A stretch of DNA of 11,232 nt from GWF2-50-93 sp049297395 (lineage in GTDB: Bacteria > Verrucomicrobiota > Lentisphaeria > Victivallales > GWF2-50-93): NCBI GenBank assembly GCA_049297395.1, contig JBAQUG010000462.1:1-11232 (forward strand). The letters are read 5' to 3'. Below are positions 1 through 8,400 of this stretch, piece by piece; position 1 is the stretch's first letter, and every line of letters starts with the position of its first letter. The notes under the pieces were generated by a model, which saw only the letters and a program-made list of their open reading frames with translations, did no database searches and was not told where the DNA came from. Both the position numbers and the translations under genes were made by a program.

Positions 1-59
1 CCCTCGCAGAGGGCGACATGTTGTCCTGTCGCGCCGTAGCATCTTAGCGAAGGCGGAAG

Positions 60-79
60 CCCCATGCGTAAGCGTGGGG
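60..79 (+). repeat. Small hairpin with GUAA loop
   Basis: Arms ccccatgc (60-67) and gcgtgggg (72-79) pair over 8 bp around a GTAA loop, a GNRA tetraloop in RNA. The sixth pair is U-G on the plus strand but would be C-A on the minus strand, so if the hairpin acts as RNA it is in the plus-strand transcript. Flanking motifs, gcgaca/tgtcgc (13-18/27-32) and cgcc/ggcg (32-35/52-55), form further short stems. The whole 1-80 stretch looks like a dispersed intergenic hairpin repeat rather than protein-coding sequence. Confidence 0.5.
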
Positions 80-117
80 ATGATGAATAATAAAATATAA
101 TTTTCAGCCCCCGCAGG

Positions 118-164
118 GCGGCGGCACTTAAGTTTGGGGGAATTCCGGTCCGGGACGCCGCCGC
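118..164. repeat. GC-rich inverted repeat, 8-bp arms
   Basis: gcggcggc (118-125) and gccgccgc (157-164) are perfect complements around a 31-nt loop. On the minus strand the hairpin is followed within about 15 nt by an A/T-rich run (85-105). It could therefore act as a weak terminator for leftward transcription, but there is no clean T tract. It overlaps the point where URO-D similarity ends. Confidence 0.4.
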
Positions 165-198
165 ACATGGCTTTTAGAAACCTTTCACGCGATGTCAT

Positions 199-387
199 TT
201 TCATTCTCCGGGCCAATTGCAAAAATCCAAGTTTTTGAGAGTTCCGAAATTGGCTTTCTTTTATTTTTTTCATTTCACCACCGCTGTTTTATGTAAGTGC
301 TAAACTGGATTCTTTTGTCGTATAAAATTCATGTCGGCCTCAAAATCCCGAATTTAACGGTTACTTTTTCATCTCCCATATGCTTTC
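199..387. other. Intergenic region downstream of the lipoprotein gene
   Basis: No gene is seen here and there is no clear intrinsic terminator directly after the lipoprotein stop codon at 388, so leftward read-through into the URO-D-like start is possible. The region is A/T-rich and holds a hairpin with a T-rich tail on the plus strand (212-270). The 75 bp up to the URO-D start also form an in-frame extension beginning MKKIKESQ, which resembles the start of the lipoprotein gene. Confidence 0.6.
212..270 (+). terminator. Possible plus-strand intrinsic terminator (A/T-rich)
   Basis: gccaatt (212-218) pairs with aattggc (248-254). Inside, caaaaa (220-225) pairs with tttttg (232-237) around the loop tccaag. 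The stem is followed directly on the plus strand by tttcttttattttttt (255-270). The shape is that of a Rho-independent terminator read left to right, but the stem is A/T-rich with a 10-nt asymmetric interior loop, and no plus-strand gene is seen upstream in the window. It may be chance structure in an A/T-rich leader. Confidence 0.28.
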
Positions 388-3300
388 TTATTTGACGACC
401 GCCTCGCCCCAGTTGTCCGTGGGTCTGGCCTCCGTGGGGACGTCGGCTGTCATACCACTTAGCCCGCTGTGCCAGTAGTCGCGTGTCATCGTCTTTGATC
501 CCTCGGTGTCAGAACGGAGGATTCCAAGCTCGAATTTTATTTTTGTCCCCGGTTTAGGTTCGATGCCGAGAGTCGCCCAAGGAATGGCCAGTTCGACGGT
601 GTACCAAGTGTCGCCGCGCTGGATCTTCGGCTCGATGGACAGTCGTTCGACCGACGGGACAAAGAGTTCCCCTGCGGGCGAACGATACCAGACACCTTCT
701 CCCTGTCCAGGATCTTTGGCATCGTAGCGATAACGGACTACAACCGGCTTGCCGTCGCAGATCGTGACGAGGTAGCGGCACTTGCCCAGCTTCGGCGATT
801 CGATCTGGAGATCACAGGCGTCGCCGGTCTTGAAGAGCAGCGTCCCGTCCTTGCCGTTGTTGACGAACGGCGACGAATCCTTGATCACGTACCATTTCAT
901 CTCAAGAGCCTCCGGTGTCGAGTTGAGCCATACAGTGGCGTCGGCAAACTGGACCGGCTTGTTGGCGGGATTGCCCTTGGCGGCTATTGTGAAACTCTCC
1001 TTTTTGGCGACCTCGTCGTCCTTGTCTGGAGCGGGTGGCGGAAAGACATAGTCCCTGGGACGCAAGGCGCAGGGACGCCAAAGCGATGCCGGGCGCTCCA
1101 GGGCGGAAAGCATGTCAGTCACGCAATCGGTACCGTCGGACGTCCATGCGCTCCGCATCACACCGCCTCCGGCTGATTTGCGCCGGTTCTGCACAATGTT
1201 CATGCGCAGCTTCATCCCTTCGGAGTATGTAAATCCCAGCTTTTGCCAGGGGATGAGGTATAGAATACTCGCGCTGTCATTGTAGTAGATGGAAGGCTCA
1301 ATCTTGAATCCATCGGCAGGAACATCAAACCGTTCAGCGATCCAGACTCGTCCGTCGTTGGATGGTTTATCCTGAAGGACTTTGGCGCCTGGGGGAACCG
1401 CCTCCAGTTTCACTTTCCTATATTTAATGGCTACAGGGGCGCCGTGCCACCTGGCGAAGACTATGCGCTGCTGATCCGCCGCCGCCACGCCATCCGGTAA
1501 TTCGGCCGCTACGTCGACTTCGATGGCGTCGCCATAAAGGATTACCTGCTCCCATGATGGGGCGTCATTGAGAAAAATGCTGGCGAGAGCTCCTCCGTAT
1601 GGACGCCCGAATCTGAATCCAACACCAAGACCTTTGAGATTATGCCATATGGAAACCCGTGCGTCCATGCCATCATGGGCGATCCGCCCAAGATTCACCG
1701 TTGAGGGCAAGTTGAGATTCAGGCCGCCGTCGTTGCGTGCGATGTCGAAACAGGTTCCAGCGCGTTTCCTGTTCCAGCGCTCCTGATCGGCGAGCAGCTC
1801 AGCCGAGAGCGCGGCAGCTACCATCTTCCCCGTGATTTTGACGGTTCCTCCGGGAAGGCGTTTGACTGAGTCGAGCCCGGTCAACTCGACCACGGCACTC
1901 CTTCCGAGGCCGAGGAGGTAGTAATGTCCGGCTTCGAAGCCGCCGTCGCTTCGCTCAACCCGTACCAGGCTGCCGTTGAAACATTCATCGTGGAGCGAAT
2001 AGTCATTTAAAGACATCCCTTTCTTCGCCTCTGGAATTCCGTCCCACCAGGGGCTTAGTGGTTTGAACACGGTTCCGATGAAGAGTCCGTCCTCGAGAGT
2101 CATCAGATAGTCCATGCCGTGGCCGCCATGCAGAAGGAAGAAACGTCCGGAACTGTCGGGGAGATCGGCGACACCCTGCATATTCCACCCGCCGTAGATC
2201 ACGCCAGGTTCCATAACCTTCTCCTTGATGTTCGGAACCCTTCTATGGCCATGCCCGGAAGCAAGCGTCGGATAGGACCAGAGGAGATGTCCGTCGGCTC
2301 CTATGAAGCTGATAGCACCGTTATAATTGCCCTCACGTGGAGTCACAAGCAACTCGGCGTTGCCGCCAATGAAACTTGGCGCTCCTACACCGGTATTGAA
2401 CATGGGTTCCGCCTTCGACCAATCGTAGACTGGGGCGCCGGCAGAGTTCATGCCTTGATGCCTCATCTTCCATAAATTACCCCCGACCACCACCATGGCG
2501 TCGAGTTTTTTGTCAAAGGTTACGACTGCCCCCCCGCTCTGTGGCAGGAGCGGACTAAGGACGATTTCGTTCGCCTGCATTTTTCCGTCGCCGTTTGCAT
2601 CGGTCCAGTTGAAGGCGTCAATTTCCTTCGGCCAAATTTCCTTCGGCCATTTGAGCAATTTCGGGTCATGCGGCAGGTCGGACATCGCCGGGTCGAACTT
2701 CTCACGCTTCACCAGTTCCGCCCATTTCGGATGCTGTTTCGCGGCATCTAGGATGGCCTTGGGAACCCACTGGCTACCATAATGCCCGCTTTCCCTTATA
2801 TAATTTCCCACTCTTCCGAATGCGGCCAGTGGCTTGAAGGACTGAACTGAGTCTTCTCCAATAACCGTCACCGCCGCTCCGGATGCCCATGCGAAGCTCC
2901 GCCCATCTACAGAGATCCTGTTCTGAAACGATATGAACTCGGTCATGGCATCGACCCTTCCGACCCATAACGGGAGAGGAAACGGCAGATCGGGATCATA
3001 GGACATTGAGCCAGACCTGGCCGGACCATGAATCCTCGGAAAAAGCTTAAGCGGATGGAACGTTCCTTTCGCAATGTCTACATCCCAGAGTATGCCTCGC
3101 GACTCGCTGATGATCTTCCGCGGCTCCTTCGGGTCGGGCATATAGCCTGCCTCACCATATTCGGCAGAACTGAAAAACTCTCTCGCCAGAATCGGTTCTT
3201 TGCCGGCCACATCGTCTGGAATCTCCCAGACACTTACCCGCTTAGGATAATATTCTTCGGTGACCCAGAGCCGCCCCTTTTTGTCGATGCCAAGTCCGGC

Positions 3301-4629
3301 AGGCAGATAGAAATCCCTCGGATCAATGGAGCCAAAACGGCGACCGCCCTGGTGCCCCATCGCCCGCAGCAGTTTGCCGCTGGTGTCGAATATCTTGACT
3401 TGCTGCGAAGACGTGTCGCTGAGGCGCATCCCAAGGTGCGGCAGTGTGCAGGCGGGCGTTGGTGGCAATTGCTCACGGCCACCGCGGTCGGACACGTATA
3501 TCCTACCCTTGGCGTCAACGGCGATGGCGAACGGAGCTTCGAGGCCTCTTTCGATGAACGGAGTTGTGGCTCCGGTCTGGGTGTCTAAAATGGCTACAGA
3601 CTTGTCGAGTACAGCAAGGCAGCGGCCATCGGGAAGCCACGCCATATCCCATATTTTTAGAGGAAGGACTCGGAGCAAGGACATGGTGTAATGCCTCTTG
3701 CTGTTGCCATGGTAATAACCGCTGTCGCTGTTGGCCTCTGGCGCGCGGGCCGTCGAATAGACAAATGTGCGCGGAACATCGCCGAGAATGTCACTGGTGT
3801 AGAGCTCTCCATCCCAGCGGGTAGCACCTTTCCGGTGCATACCGACCAGCCGCAGGCCTTTGACGTCCTTCAGCCGCTCATCATCTTTATCTTTAATAAC
3901 CCACTGAGGTGGTATTACTGCTGCGGTCTCACCTGGCTTCGGAGGATTGGGAATGCGGACAACAGGCCACATGGCGCCGGTCTTCGGATTTATTTCGACA
4001 ATGGTATGGAAGCCTGGAACCCAATTGGGAAATCCCATGGCAAAGACTCGCTCACCATCTGTCTTGAGACAGGCAGCCCCGTTCCAGGCCAGCCCGGTCA
4101 GCCAGTGCTCGGCCCAGATCACCTTGCCGTCCATGTCCACGCAGGATAGCCCGCGTCCCCATTCCGAAACGCCTGCACCGACAAGCACACGATCCTCCAG
4201 GCAGACAACTGCGCATGGCGGATAATGGTCGGAGAGCCAGCCGCCGGTCCTGCCATATTGCCACGGTGGATTGCCTTCCTGCCATGTCCCGCGGTAGAGG
4301 ACATCCAGCTTTCCTCGGATCAGCCCGATCCATTTATACTCTCCAGTCGGGACAAGGCTGCCATCGTCCGCGCGTCCATCCCATTTCACTTCCTGTGGAC
4401 CTTTTTTCACATCAAGGTCTGCAACGAGATTGCGGACACGCCGTCCCTCGGCATTGTTAATGGCAATCGATACATGACCATCCGTCGGCGCATCAAATCT
4501 GACAACAACAGGCTTCTCATTCGGATCACATCCAGTGATGGAGAGTAGGGTGAGAACAGAGATGCTCAATACGCATAACAGCCGTAATAATTTAGTGTTT
4601 AAAAGTTGGCTTTCTGAAAATTTCTTCAT
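388..4629 (-). CDS. Large lipoprotein: FlgD-type Ig domain, beta-propeller with EF-hand loop, two CBM9-like domains
   Basis: 1413 aa. Residues 1-34 are a lipoprotein signal: positive start, hydrophobic core, lipobox I-T-G-C with the lipidated Cys at 34. Residues about 41-105 fit a FlgD-type Ig domain (KWDGRADDG at 82-90, then PTGEYKW). A long middle part (about 115-940) has NHL/SMP-30-like propeller strands such as 'AVDAKGRIYVSDRGG' and 'GIDKKGRLWVTEE'. Residues 677-688 (DANGDGKMQANE) are an EF-hand-type calcium loop. Two CBM9/DOMON-like beta domains follow: about 945-1195 (with LIPWQKLGF) and about 1205-1413 (with ELAIPWATLG). No catalytic motif is recognised. It is probably a surface-anchored protein binding an extracellular, possibly glycan, ligand; that role is inference. 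The start is supported by AGGAGA (4638-4643) 8 nt upstream, inside the end of the pseudopilin gene. It is a modular relative of the 1347-aa protein two genes upstream, and both end in WGEAV(I/V)K. Confidence 0.85.
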   Translation of the reverse strand: MKKFSESQLLNTKLLRLLCVLSISVLTLLSITGCDPNEKPVVVRFDAPTDGHVSIAINNAEGRRVRNLVADLDVKKGPQEVKWDGRADDGSLVPTGEYKWIGLIRGKLDVLYRGTWQEGNPPWQYGRTGGWLSDHYPPCAVVCLEDRVLVGAGVSEWGRGLSCVDMDGKVIWAEHWLTGLAWNGAACLKTDGERVFAMGFPNWVPGFHTIVEINPKTGAMWPVVRIPNPPKPGETAAVIPPQWVIKDKDDERLKDVKGLRLVGMHRKGATRWDGELYTSDILGDVPRTFVYSTARAPEANSDSGYYHGNSKRHYTMSLLRVLPLKIWDMAWLPDGRCLAVLDKSVAILDTQTGATTPFIERGLEAPFAIAVDAKGRIYVSDRGGREQLPPTPACTLPHLGMRLSDTSSQQVKIFDTSGKLLRAMGHQGGRRFGSIDPRDFYLPAGLGIDKKGRLWVTEEYYPKRVSVWEIPDDVAGKEPILAREFFSSAEYGEAGYMPDPKEPRKIISESRGILWDVDIAKGTFHPLKLFPRIHGPARSGSMSYDPDLPFPLPLWVGRVDAMTEFISFQNRISVDGRSFAWASGAAVTVIGEDSVQSFKPLAAFGRVGNYIRESGHYGSQWVPKAILDAAKQHPKWAELVKREKFDPAMSDLPHDPKLLKWPKEIWPKEIDAFNWTDANGDGKMQANEIVLSPLLPQSGGAVVTFDKKLDAMVVVGGNLWKMRHQGMNSAGAPVYDWSKAEPMFNTGVGAPSFIGGNAELLVTPREGNYNGAISFIGADGHLLWSYPTLASGHGHRRVPNIKEKVMEPGVIYGGWNMQGVADLPDSSGRFFLLHGGHGMDYLMTLEDGLFIGTVFKPLSPWWDGIPEAKKGMSLNDYSLHDECFNGSLVRVERSDGGFEAGHYYLLGLGRSAVVELTGLDSVKRLPGGTVKITGKMVAAALSAELLADQERWNRKRAGTCFDIARNDGGLNLNLPSTVNLGRIAHDGMDARVSIWHNLKGLGVGFRFGRPYGGALASIFLNDAPSWEQVILYGDAIEVDVAAELPDGVAAADQQRIVFARWHGAPVAIKYRKVKLEAVPPGAKVLQDKPSNDGRVWIAERFDVPADGFKIEPSIYYNDSASILYLIPWQKLGFTYSEGMKLRMNIVQNRRKSAGGGVMRSAWTSDGTDCVTDMLSALERPASLWRPCALRPRDYVFPPPAPDKDDEVAKKESFTIAAKGNPANKPVQFADATVWLNSTPEALEMKWYVIKDSSPFVNNGKDGTLLFKTGDACDLQIESPKLGKCRYLVTICDGKPVVVRYRYDAKDPGQGEGVWYRSPAGELFVPSVERLSIEPKIQRGDTWYTVELAIPWATLGIEPKPGTKIKFELGILRSDTEGSKTMTRDYWHSGLSGMTADVPTEARPTDNWGEAVVK
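2620..2649 (-). repeat. Exact 15-bp tandem duplication in the lipoprotein gene
   Basis: The unit aatttccttcggcca occurs twice, end to end, with no mismatch. It is in frame and encodes WPKEI twice (residues 661-670), just before the EF-hand loop. The perfect identity suggests a recent slippage duplication. Confidence 0.9.
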
Positions 4630-4633
4630 TTTT

Positions 4634-5452
4634 TTATTCTCCTGACGCCCATGGCTTATTTATTGCAGGTTGATACCATTTAGTTGCGCCCATGCGTACC
4701 CAATTGGGTACAGGCAACCATTTCACATGGCCGTCGCAGAAGAGGCCATTGCCGCCGTCAACCATCGGGAACAGGTTTGCATCCCTGGCCGTACGGTCGA
4801 AAGGATGGGGATGAAATACCCAGCGTGCATCCGGATCCTCGGTAATAACATCATACGCCAGCAGAACACGGTCTGGCTTTCCTCCGCCTTTGTTATAACT
4901 GCCATAGCCAGGCGGACCTTTTTTGTCGGGACCTGTCATTGAGCCGTTGCCAATGTATGGCGGAGCGTAAGGTGTGACAAAATCGGTCCACGTGAACGGA
5001 TTGCCATTGTACATGTAGCCGGCGACATTTGCATTGATGGCGCCGGCACGGGTACTGAAGCTGCCAAAACCGCTTTTCAGATTGAACTGAGGGCATGCAA
5101 GAATATCAGGAGTACTTACATAGTCAGGGGTCAGGAATCCCAACCCATTTTTTCCAGCCTTTAAATAATGATTGCCATTTTGTGAGCCGGGGGGAAAGCA
5201 ATTGCCATAGTCTATTGCATAGCCAGCTGCGGCAGTTCCGATATGACGCAGACCTTCGGAGCACTCGATTCTCCGTGCCAATTCCTTCGCCTTGTTCAGT
5301 GCTGGCAGAAGCAAAGCTGCGAGAATTGCGATGATCGCAATGACGATTAACAGTTCAATGAGAGTGAAGGCATTGCCGAATGCCGAATGCCGAATGCCGA
5401 TTTTAGATCCCGTAGCATTGGAAAAGAAGGAATCTCCGATTTTAGTTTTCAT
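4634..5452 (-). CDS. Type II/IV pseudopilin (prepilin N-methylation domain, DGHV-type C-terminus)
   Basis: 272 aa. A 28-residue leader ends in GNA, followed by F29-T-L-I-E33, the prepilin peptidase site (Ala at -1, Phe at +1, Glu at +5). A hydrophobic helix (about 29-52, LIELLIVIAIIAILAALLL) leads into PALNKAKELARRIECSEGLRHIG, the usual stalk and Cys-containing segment. The C-terminus has GGNGLFCDGHVKWLP (DGHVKWL at 240-246), as in the DUF1559/H-X9-DG pseudopilins common in Planctomycetota, Verrucomicrobiota and Lentisphaerota. The residue where the His of H-X9-DG would fall is Met. After cleavage by an inner-membrane prepilin peptidase it would join a pseudopilus or stay in the membrane. The start has a perfect AGGAGG (5461-5466) 8 nt upstream. 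It lies 46 bp after one propeller gene and 4 bp before the other, so it is very likely co-transcribed with both. The leader is partly encoded by a heptamer tandem repeat. Confidence 0.93.
   Translation of the reverse strand: MKTKIGDSFFSNATGSKIGIRHSAFGNAFTLIELLIVIAIIAILAALLLPALNKAKELARRIECSEGLRHIGTAAAGYAIDYGNCFPPGSQNGNHYLKAGKNGLGFLTPDYVSTPDILACPQFNLKSGFGSFSTRAGAINANVAGYMYNGNPFTWTDFVTPYAPPYIGNGSMTGPDKKGPPGYGSYNKGGGKPDRVLLAYDVITEDPDARWVFHPHPFDRTARDANLFPMVDGGNGLFCDGHVKWLPVPNWVRMGATKWYQPAINKPWASGE
4638..4643 (-). promoter_or_regulatory. Ribosome binding site of the lipoprotein gene, overlapping the pseudopilin 3' end
   Basis: AGGAGA lies within the last codons of the pseudopilin gene, and the TAA stop (4634-4636) falls between it and the lipoprotein ATG (4627-4629). 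This arrangement suggests translational coupling. Confidence 0.75.
5374..5400 (-). repeat. Heptamer tandem repeat in the pseudopilin leader
   Basis: On the plus strand the 7-bp unit gccgaat runs for 27 bp, about 3.9 copies with no mismatch. Read on the coding strand it encodes IRHSAFG in the leader just before the peptidase site. Because 7 is not a multiple of 3, gain or loss of one or two units would shift the reading frame of the pseudopilin. Confidence 0.95.
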
Positions 5453-5460
5453 GGTTTCGT

Positions 5461-5466
5461 CCTCCT
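5461..5466 (-). promoter_or_regulatory. Ribosome binding site of the pseudopilin gene
   Basis: Perfect AGGAGG, 8 nt upstream of the ATG at 5452, in the 46-bp gap after the preceding gene. It fixes the start codon. Confidence 0.85.
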
Positions 5467-5498
5467 ATGAACATTTATTACTCTCCATGCTTTGTGTA

Positions 5499-8400
5499 TT
5501 ACTTTATTACCGCCTCACCCCATTGCGCCGGATACAGCCTCGCTTCAGACGGAATGTCGTCAACCATTTTCGCGGGGACAAAAGAACGGCTGGTGAACAT
5601 GTGGTTGCGCGCCATCGTCTGGAAACCGCGTTGACCGAACCCGGAAAGCAGGACTTCTGAGTCGAAGGAGAGTTTTTCCCCGGGCTTGACGGACAATCCA
5701 AGGCTTTCAAGCAGTTTCAGCGGAATTTTTAGTTCGGCTGTGTAGCCTGAATTCGGCTGTTTCGTGAAACGGACGCTTGCATCGTCGAGAACACCGACAA
5801 AGACAAACTTCCAAGTGCCACCGGCAGGCGTGAAATATTCCGCAGGACGATTGAGAGATCCTCCTTCCGGAATCATGGCGACGACAACTGGCTTGCCTTT
5901 GAATTCAGATGCGAGCAGGCGGATGTCCCCAGCCTGGATCTTGTCGTGTCTGCCGGATTTTCCCAGGTAGATTCCAACAGAGTCGCCCCATTTGAAAAGC
6001 TGTTTCTCGTCGTCGGCCTTGTTCTCCATCGGGGTCGTGTCCTTGACATCGAACTTCGCATAGAGGAACGTGTCGTCGTAGCCGACATTCACCTTCGCGA
6101 GTTCCCCTCCATTGTTGCCGATGAGCGTGGACGGCTTATCACCCCACTGCTTGCTGTCAAACGGATTGACCAGCTTGACAATTTCCACCGGGGCCTTGGC
6201 GACGTCTTCAACAGGAGGATAAGGGTTGACATGTTTCTCCAAATTCATCTTCCCGGCGAAACGGATCTCCCCTTTGATTTTGCCGTCCTTGCCGAATCCG
6301 TCGATCCGATAGACATTAGGATGGCAGTTGCCGGTGTAGAGGTAGCACTCGCCACGTTCCTGGAACCAGGTGACGCGCCCGGTAAAATTCTCGCCGCCGC
6401 CGATAAAATACTCATCCGGTTCTCCGCCTTTGTTCGGATCGCCAAGTACGGTATCCACAAAAAATCCATCCGGCGTATAGAAGGAGACCGGAGTCCACTC
6501 GGATGCGGCTGCAGGATATCCGTCACCGGCCAGGCCAGCCATGATCCATGTGTGATATATTTCGCCAGGCCTTGCAGTGCCGGTGGCCTTGCGTCCGGCC
6601 ATCCAGATCCGCTTGCCGTCCGGACCGAATTTCTCGTATTTGACCACATTGAAATTTCCGGTGTGCCCAGGCCCCGGCAACATTGCTTCGTTCCACTCCT
6701 TGCTGGCATATTTGAATCCGGCATGTTTGCCAATATTAATGCATGTGTAGAGATTTCCCTGTGGATCGTCCCTGAAGCCAAGGATGCCAGCCCGGGGAGA
6801 TGTTCCGGCGTGATCAGAGCCGGGGATGACATCTGATGCCGCAATACCCGCCTTTGCCGTATCCCAGACAATCGCGCCTTCTTTATCAACTGATTTGGCT
6901 GGGATCTTGAATATTATGTTGGAAGTATGGCTGAGGAATAAGTCACCTTTGGCGTTCATCCACATCGAAGCCATTCCGATAAATCCGCCATCAAGTTTTT
7001 GTCCGGCAAGTTCAGTCACGCGGACGATCTCGCTTTCGTCGACCTTCCCGTTGTGGTTGAGATCGGACCATAGTTCAAGCCCCGGGGGGTCATTTAGCAT
7101 TGTGCTCGGGACAACGCCGAGACTTTTTACGTAGGCGATAGGAATAAGTTCGTCTCCACTGACACGAAAGACCGCATGGGCGTTGTATGGGCTATTCGTG
7201 CTGGGGTCGAACATGAATTCAACTCCATTCGGACCGATGAAGTTCACCCATGAAGTGTACGTGCAGATGGACAAACAGGAAAACGGAGCAGGCAGATTCA
7301 TCTTGTTCATGTCCCAGTAGGCGGAGACAGAGCCATTGGAACCGTCGCCCTTGACTGTCCCGCGGATAATCTTCGGATCATCCTTGTAGATAGCATAGAC
7401 AGTCAGCGGATCATTCGGAGAAGGCCAGCTCGGCGGACCGTACGCGACCTCGCCAAACCATTCCCGGTCGACGGCGAAGCTGTCAGCGCTGAAACGTTGG
7501 AATACCGCGGGAATTGAGTTCTGGGCTACAACTATCTTTCCATTTACATCAACGCAGACTCCGGTTGGATGCAGCATGCCGCTCTTGTCGTAGGCGCCAT
7601 AATAGGGACGGCCGCCTTTCTTCCCGATCCAGCCCAAATGCGTCCTGTCCTTTTCATAGACCCATATCTGGTTGCTGTATCCGGCATCGGTTACAAAGAA
7701 GCGTCCGTTTGCGTCAACGGAGATATCCCATGGTGCGGAAAGTCCGTAAAGCTGGAAGGCTGAGGAGCTCGGTGCCTGGCCTTTCGGGAAGCGCAGCACG
7801 GAGGAACCCTGGGCATGATGAGTCGACCGGCCAAGATTGCAGGAAATGGCGTAGAGATCGCCGCTCTTGTCGACGCATATGCCGCGTGGCCATGGGCAGT
7901 CGAGTTCACGGAGCTTTTCACCAGTATCCGCATTGAACACGAATATTTTATTTTTGGAATAGGATGTAGCATAAACTTCGGTCGCATTTGCTGCCAGCCC
8001 GATGGTCTCGGAACGGGGATTTTTTACATTGTCAAAGGAATCCGCAGACCCTACCGGATTTTTATCCAGCTGGCAGTCGTTGACCAGCACATAGGCTGTA
8101 TCCGAGCTGAAAGGTTCGGAGAGTCCGTTGGCTGCATTGAACCTCGCAAGGTAGGTCTTCTTGGTCCCACCCCATATGACATAAAGGTATTTGCCATTGG
8201 TGGCGCATGCCGAATACGGGCCGTAACCACCCTCGACAAAGGCTGAATTGCGCCACATGTTCTTGTCGTCATACCCGATTTTAACGAATGCCTTGGCGGC
8301 CTCGTTGTTGTCCCAGAGGAAATAAATGCCGCTCTCGTCGGCGCACACATCAATCGGCTGTCCGTGGTCTCCGCCCCAGCCGCCTTTGCCGTCTGCGGTA

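Larger units (their letters stand above)
1..198 (-). pseudogene. Uroporphyrinogen decarboxylase (URO-D) family gene, 5' fragment, probably disrupted; runs off the window edge
   Basis: Translation from the ATG at 198 begins MTSRERFLKAMCGGVPDR. This is the typical N-terminus of URO-D-like proteins (M-T-x-R-E-R-x-L-x-A-x-x-G-x-x-P-D-R), a family covering heme-pathway HemE and corrinoid-linked methyltransferases such as MtaA. Start 198 is preferred because GGAG lies 7 nt upstream; an in-frame ATG at 273 lacks a good ribosome site. The family normally continues VP(V/I) after DR. Here the frame goes NSPKLKCRRPAG and then through sequence that looks like an intergenic hairpin repeat, with no stop before base 1. 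Similarity ends at about base 145, inside an inverted repeat (118-164). Either the gene was interrupted by a repeat, or there is a frameshift: a one-base shift would read IPPNLS after DR. It lies 189 bp beyond the lipoprotein gene on the same strand. The N-terminal match is short, so the family call is tentative. Confidence 0.42.

Noticed and set aside
6..55. 16S-like phrase gcgaaggcgg near the left edge
   Set aside because: The match to rRNA is only about ten bases and its neighbours do not fit rRNA; it reads as part of a hairpin repeat.
3028..3588. Plus-strand open frame of about 186 codons antisense to the lipoprotein gene
   Set aside because: Overlaps the propeller-coding region in antisense and its translation shows no domain; shadow frame.
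5946..6836. Long plus-strand open frame (about 296 codons) antisense to the secreted protein gene
   Set aside because: It lies wholly inside a well-supported minus-strand gene with clear domains and has no recognisable protein features or convincing ribosome site; it is a compositional shadow.
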